Source: JACMQW01 sp964536965 (GTDB lineage Bacteria > Bdellovibrionota > UBA1018). Taken from it: a DNA stretch of 18,761 nucleotides. Made by a program: the position numbers and the translations under genes. The notes below the pieces were generated by a model that was not told where the DNA came from, ran no database searches, and saw only the letters and a program-made list of their open reading frames with translations. Location of the stretch: the NCBI GenBank assembly GCA_964536965.1, contig CAZIAL010000058.1, forward strand, positions 1-18,761, written 5' to 3'. Positions 1-6,013 of the stretch are shown here, piece after piece. Each line of letters starts with the position of its first letter. Position 1 is the first letter of the stretch.

Positions 1-601
1 CGACGCTCCCGCGAGAACCCATGGCTCGGAATTGAACGAGCTCGTCCGTCGCGCGGATAATGGTGCTCGCGATCCGTTTCGGAATCGTCTTTTTTTCGAG
101 GATGATCGACAGCGCTTCGAGCGTCGCTTTTTTTCGCGCGGAGTTCGTCACGCGACTTTTCTGGATCTGGAGATCGTCGATTCCGGCGGCGTGGGTTTCG
201 AACGGGTTCGAAAGCAGGATGTTATGGATGATGTAGGAATACACCTTCGTCGCTTCCAGGCTGAAATTTCGCAGGAGGTACTTCGAAAAAAGGTGGAAAT
301 TTCCGGGGATGATCGAATCGCGGAGCGGATGGCTCGATATGGAGAAGACCCGGTGCCAGACCCGGTGCTTTTCGAAGTATTCGAGAAGGTCTTTGTTCAG
401 TCGGGCGTCTTCCGCGCGCTTTTCGAGCACGGAATCGTAATCCCAAAGGATGAAGCAGCCCATGTTCGCGCAGAGAATTTCGTGGAGCTGATCCTTCGAA
501 TCGGCCTGCGCGAATCGGACCCCGAGATTTTTAGCGACCTGTTCGGCGAAGAGATAATCGACCGCGTTTCTCGAGATCAGGACGATGGTGTTTTGGCTCA
601 C
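1..601 (-). CDS. Unrecognised protein, N-terminal 200 residues, runs off the window start
   Basis: Read on the minus strand, a GTG at 601-599 opens a frame without stops down to base 1. It begins MSQNTIVLISRNAVDYLFAE, and the C-terminal part is missing. The GTG shares a GTGA overlap with the TGA of the upstream Fic gene, so translation is probably coupled and the two genes form an operon. The first 100 residues read like an alternating beta/alpha fold: a hydrophobic strand at the start, then MGCFILWDYD near residue 60, as in response-receiver-like domains. I see no convincing phospho-acceptor pattern. A basic helical stretch follows, ending in RATDELVQ near residue 187. This faintly recalls the helix that opens GHKL-type ATPase domains, but no following ATP-binding motif is visible. 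Seen: the open frame and the overlap. Inferred: a cytoplasmic regulator-like protein. Function unknown. Confidence 0.68.
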   Translation of the reverse strand, partial: MSQNTIVLISRNAVDYLFAEQVAKNLGVRFAQADSKDQLHEILCANMGCFILWDYDSVLEKRAEDARLNKDLLEYFEKHRVWHRVFSISSHPLRDSIIPGNFHLFSKYLLRNFSLEATKVYSYIIHNILLSNPFETHAAGIDDLQIQKSRVTNSARKKATLEALSIILEKKTIPKRIASTIIRATDELVQFRAMGSRGSV

Positions 602-1185
602 TTCGGATCGCTCTTCTTTCGTTTCGCCGCGAACTTCGCCATCTGGGAAATGGTGTCTTTCAGGGCGTCGATTTGCCCCGGTTCGCGCAGGTCGCCGAGG
701 CCGATTTCATGGAGCGCCAGTCCCGAGAGTGGAGTCCCGTAACGGGTCAGGAAATAGTGGGCGGCGAGGACGGCGGTGCGCCGGTTCGCATCCTTGAAGA
801 CGTGCGAGAGCACGAGCTTCACATAGATCGTCACCGCGGCATCGATCGGGTGGCCGTTCTCCGCCAGCTCGGTCGCCTCGTGGAGATGTTCGCGGGCCGT
901 CAGCTTCGGATCCCTTAAGATCGAAAGCGTCTCGATCTTTCCGCTTGGTAAGGAGAGCGTCACGGGGGAGTCCCGCCACATTTCCGAAATCTGGTTCGCC
1001 GTTTCAAGCCCGGTGCTCGCGGTTTTCTTTCCGATCAGAATTCCGTTCAGTCGTTCAAGCTCGGCCGTGGTGAGGAGAGACCGATTCCCGGCCAATGATT
1101 CGGTCGCTGCGAGCGCGCGGTCGAAACGGGTAATTTCGAGCTGCTTAAAGAGCGATAACGAATTGCCATCGGTTTCGGGTGACAT
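598..1185 (-). CDS. Fic/Doc family protein (Doc-like)
   Basis: A protein of 195 residues. The Fic core lies near residues 112-150, with the active-site motif HVFKDANRR at 128-136. This is the Doc form (HxFxDANKR) more than the classical HPFxxGNGR: alanine replaces the first glycine, and arginine sits where Doc has lysine. Fic enzymes transfer AMP or other phosphate-containing groups to target hydroxyls, while Doc phosphorylates EF-Tu; the target here is unknown. TELAEN at 105-110 fits the class II inhibitory pattern [ST]xxxE[GN], but lies close to the core and may be chance. No Phd-like antitoxin is visible upstream. The downstream gene overlaps by 4 bases and looks nothing like one. The ATG at 1185 follows AAGGG with only about 2 bases of spacing. 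A weak -10 (TACATT, 1201-1196 on the minus strand) lies 10 bases upstream. Confidence 0.86.
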   Translation of the reverse strand: MSPETDGNSLSLFKQLEITRFDRALAATESLAGNRSLLTTAELERLNGILIGKKTASTGLETANQISEMWRDSPVTLSLPSGKIETLSILRDPKLTAREHLHEATELAENGHPIDAAVTIYVKLVLSHVFKDANRRTAVLAAHYFLTRYGTPLSGLALHEIGLGDLREPGQIDALKDTISQMAKFAAKRKKSDPK

Positions 1186-1349
1186 ATCCCTTAAGAATGT
1201 ACGATGGCGCTGCCCACGGCAAGTACCGGACGCTTATCGTCGAGAAAGAAAAGCCGTCAATCCAATGTCTGGCGCGGACTCGCCGCGGCTTAAATTCGAT
1301 TTCATGTGTTTGACTTAGCTCAGGATGCGACCATCTTTAACTCATGAGC

Positions 1350-1367
1350 GGGGCGAGCCCTCGCCCC
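1350..1367. promoter_or_regulatory. Perfect GC-rich palindrome upstream of clpS, possible operator
   Basis: GGGGCGAG, two bases, then CTCGCCCC: 8-base arms with a 2-base centre. If transcription starts at the clpS ATG, this covers about -39 to -22 and so occupies the place of a -35 box, where no good -35 is seen. It could be a protein-binding site for an activator or repressor, or a hairpin if transcription starts further upstream. It is not followed by a T-tract, so it is not a terminator. Confidence 0.45.
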
Positions 1368-1376
1368 GAACGGGTG

Positions 1377-1382
1377 TATGAT
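1377..1382 (+). promoter_or_regulatory. -10-like element TATGAT of clpS
   Basis: TATGAT matches the sigma-70 -10 consensus at five of six positions. It ends 6 bases before the clpS ATG at 1389, so transcription would start at or next to the start codon, giving a leaderless message. A poor upstream alternative is TTGACT at 1310-1315, which has no matching -10. Confidence 0.45.
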
Positions 1383-1388
1383 CTGGGT

Positions 1389-1703
1389 ATGACGACCCGT
1401 AAGCCGAAAGAGTCCGGCGGTGCTGCCGTCGACGAGAAAATAGAAGTGAAGGAGCCGCCGAAAATGGCGGTGCTCCTGCATAACGATGACTACTCGACGA
1501 TGGAGTTCGTGATCGAAGTTTTAATCCGTTTTTTCAAGCGGACGCCCGAAGAAGCCGTAAAAATCATGCTTTCCGTCCATGAACGCGGAAGCGGGGTCGC
1601 CGGAATCTATCCGGCGGAAATCGCAGAAACCAAAGTAGAGCAAGTTGCAGAGTACTCCAAGGCCAATGGCTTCCCCCTCCGTGCAACCGCCGAACCGGCG
1701 TAA
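1389..1703 (+). CDS. clpS: ATP-dependent Clp protease adaptor ClpS
   Basis: A protein of 104 residues. It is the N-recognin that binds proteins with N-terminal Leu, Phe, Tyr or Trp and delivers them to the ClpA N-domain for ClpAP degradation in the cytoplasm. The ClpS core starts near residue 25. HNDDYSTMEFV at 31-41 carries the two acidic residues (D33, D34) that hold the substrate alpha-amino group, and VHERG at 63-67 supplies the conserved histidine H64. AEIAETKVEQV near 76-86 is the usual C-terminal helix. I start at the ATG at 1389, not the in-frame ATG at 1344, because the extra 15 residues would lie across the palindrome and the -10 element and fit no family pattern. There is no clear Shine-Dalgarno sequence. 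clpA follows after 25 bases, so the two are very likely one operon. Confidence 0.96.
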   Translation: MTTRKPKESGGAAVDEKIEVKEPPKMAVLLHNDDYSTMEFVIEVLIRFFKRTPEEAVKIMLSVHERGSGVAGIYPAEIAETKVEQVAEYSKANGFPLRATAEPA

Positions 1704-1707
1704 AACG

Positions 1708-1723
1708 AGAGGTGGTGAAAGGA
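1708..1723 (+). promoter_or_regulatory. Ribosome binding site deciding the clpA start
   Basis: A purine-rich stretch ends in AAAGGA (1718-1723), 5 bases before the ATG at 1729. This favours 1729 over the TTG at 1645, which lies inside clpS. Confidence 0.6.
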
Positions 1724-1728
1724 AAAGT

Positions 1729-4122
1729 ATGATCGGTAAAAAAGCTGAGCTCGTTATGAATCGCGCGATCGGACATGCCGTCAGCCAGGCGCACGAGTAT
1801 TTTACGCTCGAGCACGTCCTCTGGAGCTTGCTCGAAGAAACCGATGTCGCCGAAACGGTACGCGCCTGCGGCGGGGACCCGCTGGGGTTGCGGGCCGACC
1901 TGGATGCTTATTTGAAGCGCGAAATTCCCCATATGAAAGACGCCAGCGCCGCCGAACAGGGTGAGCAGCCGGTGGCCACGTTGGCCGTCCAGCGGATGAT
2001 CCAGCGCGCCCTTTTCCAGGTCCAGTCTTCGGGTAAGGACGAGATCCGTCCGACGGACCTTTTTGTCGCGATCTTTCAGGCGAAAGATTCCCACGCGCTC
2101 TATCTCCTGCTGAAACAGGGGATCCAGCGGCTCGATGTCCTGAACTTCGTTTCGCATGGCCTGAAGCGCGACGGGGATCGCGACGCAGGTCGCGACGGCG
2201 AGGAAGGGGAAGAGGGCTCCGAAGGCAGTGAGGGCAGTCGAATCACGCCTCGCAGCGAAGGGAATTCCGATCCGCTGAAGGAGTACACGGAAAATCTGAA
2301 CCAAAAAGCGAAGGCCGGGAAGATCGATCCGATCATGGGTCGCGAACTCGAAATCGAGCGCATGATCCAGACTCTCTGCCGTCGACGGAAAAACAATCCG
2401 CTTCTCGTCGGTGAAGCCGGCGTGGGTAAAACGGCGCTCGCCGAAGGGCTCGCGCTCCGGATTTCCGAGGGGAACGTCCCGGACCTGCTGGCGAACGCGG
2501 TCATTTACTCGCTCGATCTCGGTCATCTGATCGCGGGAGCCAAGTTTCGGGGTGATTTCGAGCAGCGCCTGAAAAAAATCCTGGATCGTCTGAAAAAGAA
2601 GGGTGAACAGGGGGAAATTCCGGTTCTCTTCATCGACGAGATCCACACCATCATCGGTGCGGGGTCGGTGAACGGCTCCGCGCTCGATGCGGCGAATCTC
2701 CTGAAGCCGATGCTTTCCAGCGGTGAACTCCGCTGCGTGGGTTCGACGACTTACGCCGAGTTTCGGAATGTCTTCGAAAAGGACACCGCGCTGAATCGGC
2801 GTTTCCAGAAGATCGACGTCGTCGAGCCGTCCACGGACGAAGCCACGAAGATTCTCCATGGTTTGAAACCGAAGTTCGAGGCCTTTCATGGCGTGAAATA
2901 CTCGAATGACGCCATTACGGCGGCGGTCGATCTGTCTTCGAAATACATCACCGATCGTTTCCTTCCCGACAAGGCGATCGACGTCATCGACGAGGCGGGC
3001 GCGAAAATGCGCCTCAAGCGGAAGAAGGCCGAGCCGGGGGCGGATGCGTCCGCAACGGAAAAAGCTCCGACCGAAATCATCGATCAGAGCTTTATCGAAG
3101 AGATCATCGCCCAGATCGCGCGGATTCCGCCGCGATCCGTTTCGACCTCCCAGAAGGCGAGGCTCCAGAGCCTGGACCGCGATCTGAAACTCGCGATCTT
3201 CGGTCAGGATTCGTCGATCGATGCGCTGGCGACTTCGATTCGCCTGGCTCGGTCGGGCTTGCGCGGCGGGGACAAACCGATCGGATCTTTCCTCCTCTGC
3301 GGCCCGACGGGAACCGGGAAGACGGAACTTTCGAAACAGCTCGCGCTTTCGCTCGGCGTCCAGTTCCTGCGCTTCGACATGTCGGAATACTCGGAACGTC
3401 ACACGGTCAGTCGGCTGATCGGCGCCCCTCCGGGATATGTCGGATTCGACCAACAGGGTCTGCTTACCGGCGCGGTGTTGAAGCACCCGCACGCGGTCGT
3501 CCTGCTCGACGAAGTGGAGAAGGCGCACCCGGAGGTCTGGAATATTCTCCTCCAGGTGATGGACCACGGGACGCTTACGGATAATAACGGCCGCAAGGTC
3601 GACTTCCGAAATACGATCATCCTCATGACCTCGAACGTCGGTTCGCGGGATATCGAGAAACGTTCGGTGGGATTCGGGGGACTCGACTTCGTGGACGGGA
3701 AAGCCGCGGCGAAGGCCGTGGAGCAGACCTTCACGCCGGAATTCCGAAATCGACTCGACGCGATTCTGTACTTCAATCCGCTCGGTCCGGTCACCGTGGC
3801 CAACATCGTCGGCAAGCAGCTCGTCGAGCTCGAATCCCAGCTTCTCGCTCGTCATGTCGAGATCGAAATCGACGCCGACGTGCGCGAATATCTGGCGCTA
3901 AAAGGATACGACCGACAGCTCGGCGCGCGTCCGATGCAGCGGCTCATCCAGGACCAGATTAAGAAACCGCTCTCCGAGCAGATTCTATTCGGAGACCTGG
4001 AGAACGGCGGGACGGTCCATGTCGTCATGAAGGACGGGAAAATCGCGTTTGAGATTAAAAAAGTTTCCCGCCCGAAAGAGTCTGCCGCTGCGACAGTAGG
4101 CGAAGATAATCCCGACGCTTAA
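1729..4122 (+). CDS. clpA: ATP-dependent Clp protease ATP-binding subunit ClpA
   Basis: A 797-residue AAA+ unfoldase of the ClpAP protease; E. coli ClpA has 758. Domain order: an N-domain of about 140 residues that docks ClpS; an acidic and glycine-rich linker near 145-180; D1 with Walker A GEAGVGKT (228-235) and Walker B ending in D303-E304; D2 with Walker A GPTGTGKT (525-532) and Walker B ending in D594-E595. APPGYVG is the D2 pore loop. The ClpP-docking loop, IGL in E. coli, reads VGF at 647-649. The C-terminal 20 residues after the D2 small domain are a polar tail. The ATG at 1729 has a good ribosome site and matches the family N-terminus (MIGKKAELVMNRAIGHA). The last 68 bases overlap the 3' end of aat on the opposite strand. 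Confidence 0.97.
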   Translation: MIGKKAELVMNRAIGHAVSQAHEYFTLEHVLWSLLEETDVAETVRACGGDPLGLRADLDAYLKREIPHMKDASAAEQGEQPVATLAVQRMIQRALFQVQSSGKDEIRPTDLFVAIFQAKDSHALYLLLKQGIQRLDVLNFVSHGLKRDGDRDAGRDGEEGEEGSEGSEGSRITPRSEGNSDPLKEYTENLNQKAKAGKIDPIMGRELEIERMIQTLCRRRKNNPLLVGEAGVGKTALAEGLALRISEGNVPDLLANAVIYSLDLGHLIAGAKFRGDFEQRLKKILDRLKKKGEQGEIPVLFIDEIHTIIGAGSVNGSALDAANLLKPMLSSGELRCVGSTTYAEFRNVFEKDTALNRRFQKIDVVEPSTDEATKILHGLKPKFEAFHGVKYSNDAITAAVDLSSKYITDRFLPDKAIDVIDEAGAKMRLKRKKAEPGADASATEKAPTEIIDQSFIEEIIAQIARIPPRSVSTSQKARLQSLDRDLKLAIFGQDSSIDALATSIRLARSGLRGGDKPIGSFLLCGPTGTGKTELSKQLALSLGVQFLRFDMSEYSERHTVSRLIGAPPGYVGFDQQGLLTGAVLKHPHAVVLLDEVEKAHPEVWNILLQVMDHGTLTDNNGRKVDFRNTIILMTSNVGSRDIEKRSVGFGGLDFVDGKAAAKAVEQTFTPEFRNRLDAILYFNPLGPVTVANIVGKQLVELESQLLARHVEIEIDADVREYLALKGYDRQLGARPMQRLIQDQIKKPLSEQILFGDLENGGTVHVVMKDGKIAFEIKKVSRPKESAAATVGEDNPDA

Positions 4123-4792
4123 TTTCGCGGGCCCCGAGTTTCTCGAGATGGGGAGTGAGTTGCTGGATGTCCAGCCACTCGCTCCCTTTCGCCTTTAGGC
4201 GATCGATCAGCTCCAGAAGCGCGAGCTTCGACGCGTTGGGTTCACGATGGAACATGCTCTCCGCCGAGAACGCGCCCCCCGAATCCACTCCGTAGATTCC
4301 CGCGATCAGCTTTCCTCGGGACGCCACACCCCGGTCGGAGGTGTCCGCGGAGGCATCGCCTTCGCCGGACACTGGACGCCAGACCTCGACGGAATGCGCG
4401 CGCCCCGCGGCCGCAAGCTCCGTATACGCCGCGATCATTTCGTCGGTGATCCAGGTGCCGGCCTGCCCCGGTCGGGCCGCCTCCGCGCAGGCGCGGATCA
4501 CGTCCGCGAACGCTTCGTCGCGGGTGAAAATCAGGCCTTCCTGGGCGGCTTTTCTGCGCGCTTTCTCGAGCGAGCGCGGAATTTTCAGCTCGGAAAAATG
4601 GAGAAGGGCGCGTTTCCTCGGACTGCACCAGGGGATGGATTCGTCGCGACTCGTCGGCCACGGAAAAATTCCGTGTTCATAAGCATCGATCAGAAGTTCG
4701 GGCCAGACGCGGTCACTCACCGCGACGACGTCGCCGACTTTTCCGGAGACGAGCTGTTCAATGGGGAATCGCGAAGGGGAGTCGAAAGACAT
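4055..4792 (-). CDS. aat: Leucyl/phenylalanyl-tRNA--protein transferase
   Basis: A protein of 245 residues. It transfers Leu or Phe from aminoacyl-tRNA to proteins with N-terminal Arg or Lys, creating degrons that ClpS-ClpAP destroys. Family signatures in order: AYEHGIFPW (37-45), WCSPRKRALL (55-64), GTWITDEM (112-119), HSVEVW (133-138), GIYGVDSGGAFSAESMF (165-181) and NASKLALLEL (186-195), ending in REIKRRDYLRLL near 222-233. About 15-20 extra residues rich in Ser, Asp and Gly sit at 139-160, in the hairpin where E. coli has a short turn. The ATG at 4792 has GAAGG about 6 bases upstream. The stop at 4055 lies inside clpA, so the genes converge and overlap. With clpS and clpA this makes the whole bacterial N-degron branch apart from ClpP. 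Confidence 0.96.
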   Translation of the reverse strand: MSFDSPSRFPIEQLVSGKVGDVVAVSDRVWPELLIDAYEHGIFPWPTSRDESIPWCSPRKRALLHFSELKIPRSLEKARRKAAQEGLIFTRDEAFADVIRACAEAARPGQAGTWITDEMIAAYTELAAAGRAHSVEVWRPVSGEGDASADTSDRGVASRGKLIAGIYGVDSGGAFSAESMFHREPNASKLALLELIDRLKAKGSEWLDIQQLTPHLEKLGAREIKRRDYLRLLSQRQTLSGGKLF

Positions 4793-4901
4793 CGGTGCCT
4801 TCAGAATGGCTCTTTGAAGGCGCTAAAAAAAGCGCGTTTTACGACGGGGTGCGCGGTGACAAACCTTTGACACCCCCTTACCGTTCTCGAAAGAAACCTT
4901 T

Positions 4902-4910
4902 AGGGGGGGA
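4902..4910 (+). promoter_or_regulatory. Strong poly-G Shine-Dalgarno before the exported protein
   Basis: AGGGGGGGA ends 6 bases before the ATG at 4917. It is complementary to the CCCCCT at 4873-4878, so a transcript starting far enough upstream could hide it in a hairpin. Confidence 0.5.
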
Positions 4911-4916
4911 ACCAAC

Positions 4917-5699
4917 ATGAAGAAGAGAATTGCTGTGCTTGGAGCTACGCTGTTCACCGTGATCGCATCGTCCTCGATCGTCGCTTCGACGATCGATACG
5001 GAAAAGTATCTGACCGTCGCTACGGTGGAGACTTACGAAATCATCGACGGCCGTGAAGTGCTCGTCGAGCAACGCGCGCTGGACGAGTCCGCGCCGATCG
5101 CCGCGCCGAAGAAATCGGAAGCGGCGAAGATTTCGATCTGGCCCAAGAAAAAAGAAGAACCACCGCGTCCTCCTTCCGAGATCGAAACGATCATTATCCT
5201 GGGAGAGAAGATCTGGAACTTCATCGAGAAGAACAAGCCGGTCGTCAACGGCCGCTACGCCGCCATCTCGGCCGTTCCGATGGGAATCAAGAGCTGGGAA
5301 GAACTCGAAGGCTGGTCCGATCCGCAGATCCGCATGTTTAAGAACGTTTACAAGAACGTCTATAAAATGAAGGTCGTCGAATTCGATTACCGCGTGGCCT
5401 ACGCGCACGGGGGTTCCTACAAAGGCGTCGGAAAGTATCTTTCCCGCGTGGAAATCGACCCATCCTTGGTGGATGTTGCATGGGGCTATAAATTTAACGC
5501 GAACGGACAAGTTTTGGCGACGACCAACGCCGGCACGACGGAAAACCCGATTGCCGCGATGGAATTGCGTCTGAACTGGTCGGTCGCTACGGTGATCAAA
5601 CACACCGAACAATCCATTCGCCTCTACATCCGTGGAGATGGGTTGTTTAAGGATGTGTCTGATGGCACTATCCCGTCCGGAACGGTCTCCCTGAAGTGA
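4917..5699 (+). CDS. Exported protein of unknown function
   Basis: A protein of 260 residues. The N-terminus MKKRIAVLGATLFTVIASSS is a standard Sec signal peptide, with probable cleavage after VAS near residue 24, so the mature protein is periplasmic or surface-exposed. There is no lipobox. A Lys- and Pro-rich linker (WPKKKEEPPRPPSE, 75-88) separates a short N-terminal piece from a folded domain (about 88-260). That domain has alternating aromatic and polar residues typical of beta strands and a helix rich in K and Y near 141-152. I recognise no catalytic motif and no named family. The last residues (GTVSLK) are not an outer-membrane barrel ending. The start is well supported by the poly-G ribosome site. 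The next gene on the same strand begins 48 bases later and may share the transcript. Function unknown. Confidence 0.85.
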   Translation: MKKRIAVLGATLFTVIASSSIVASTIDTEKYLTVATVETYEIIDGREVLVEQRALDESAPIAAPKKSEAAKISIWPKKKEEPPRPPSEIETIIILGEKIWNFIEKNKPVVNGRYAAISAVPMGIKSWEELEGWSDPQIRMFKNVYKNVYKMKVVEFDYRVAYAHGGSYKGVGKYLSRVEIDPSLVDVAWGYKFNANGQVLATTNAGTTENPIAAMELRLNWSVATVIKHTEQSIRLYIRGDGLFKDVSDGTIPSGTVSLK

Positions 5700-5747
5700 G
5701 ACGTTTCGAACGATAACTTTAAACGAAAACGATAGGTTCTTTACGAC

Positions 5748-5921
5748 ATGACTACTGAGAAAACGAAGCCATCGCGCAAGACGCTCCGGAAAAAAGGACG
5801 CGTGAAGCGCAAAACCAAGCTGGTTGCTGACCCTGAGTTCCGGAAGGCGTACTTCGAAGGTAAATCGAAGCGCTCCACCGATAAAAAAGCGGCTTTCCGT
5901 AAGAAGAAAAAAGGTAAGTAA
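5748..5921 (+). CDS. Small, very basic protein (57 residues)
   Basis: The protein begins MTTEKTKPSRKTLRKKGRVK and ends RKKKKGK. By my count 25 of 57 residues are Lys or Arg and only 5 are acidic, a net charge near +20. The middle (LVADPEFRKAYFEGKSKR) has the only hydrophobic residues. Such composition is typical of ribosome-associated, RNA-binding or nucleoid proteins; I recognise no specific family. It is likely real: codon use resembles its neighbours, it is closely followed by a strong intrinsic terminator, and it fills the gap between two solid genes. A possible ribosome site (AGGT near 5734-5737) is rather far from the ATG. It may be read through from the exported-protein gene, since no promoter is clear in the 48-base gap. 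Confidence 0.72.
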   Translation: MTTEKTKPSRKTLRKKGRVKRKTKLVADPEFRKAYFEGKSKRSTDKKAAFRKKKKGK

Positions 5922-5956
5922 GCTTCGTTCGGTAGACGAACGTTATTCGAATCACG

Positions 5957-5990
5957 GCCCGGGAGAGTTTCTCCCGGGCGTTTTCGTTTC
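5957..5990 (+). terminator. Intrinsic (Rho-independent) terminator
   Basis: A perfect 10-base GC-rich stem, GCCCGGGAGA (5957-5966) pairing with TCTCCCGGGC (5970-5979) around a GTT loop, is followed by GTTTTCGTTTC. It closes the transcript of the exported protein and the small basic protein. It is the clearest terminator in the window. Confidence 0.85.
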
Positions 5991-6013
5991 ATCCCCCGCG
6001 AGGCGTCCCGACG

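Noticed and set aside
32..742. A 236-codon plus-strand open frame at the window start
   Set aside because: It lies opposite both the Fic gene and the GTG-started frame, and its composition (Arg, Phe, Asp) is typical of antisense frames here.
1645..1728. TTG start extending clpA into clpS
   Set aside because: The 28 extra residues fit no ClpA, and a proper ribosome site precedes the ATG at 1729.
1564..3855. A 763-codon open frame antisense to clpA
   Set aside because: It is the mirror of the clpA codon bias in high-GC DNA. The protein is dominated by Arg, Asp and Phe with no domain, while the plus strand encodes an unmistakable ClpA.
4867..4872. Perfect -35 (TTGACA) upstream of the exported-protein gene
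   Set aside because: No hexamer 15-19 bases downstream resembles a -10 (the sequence there is GAAAGAAAC), so I do not call a promoter, although one could use another sigma factor.
5926..5942. Short inverted repeat CGTTCG/CGAACG before the terminator
   Set aside because: A six-base arm rich in TTCGA-type words, which are very common in this genome, so it is probably chance.
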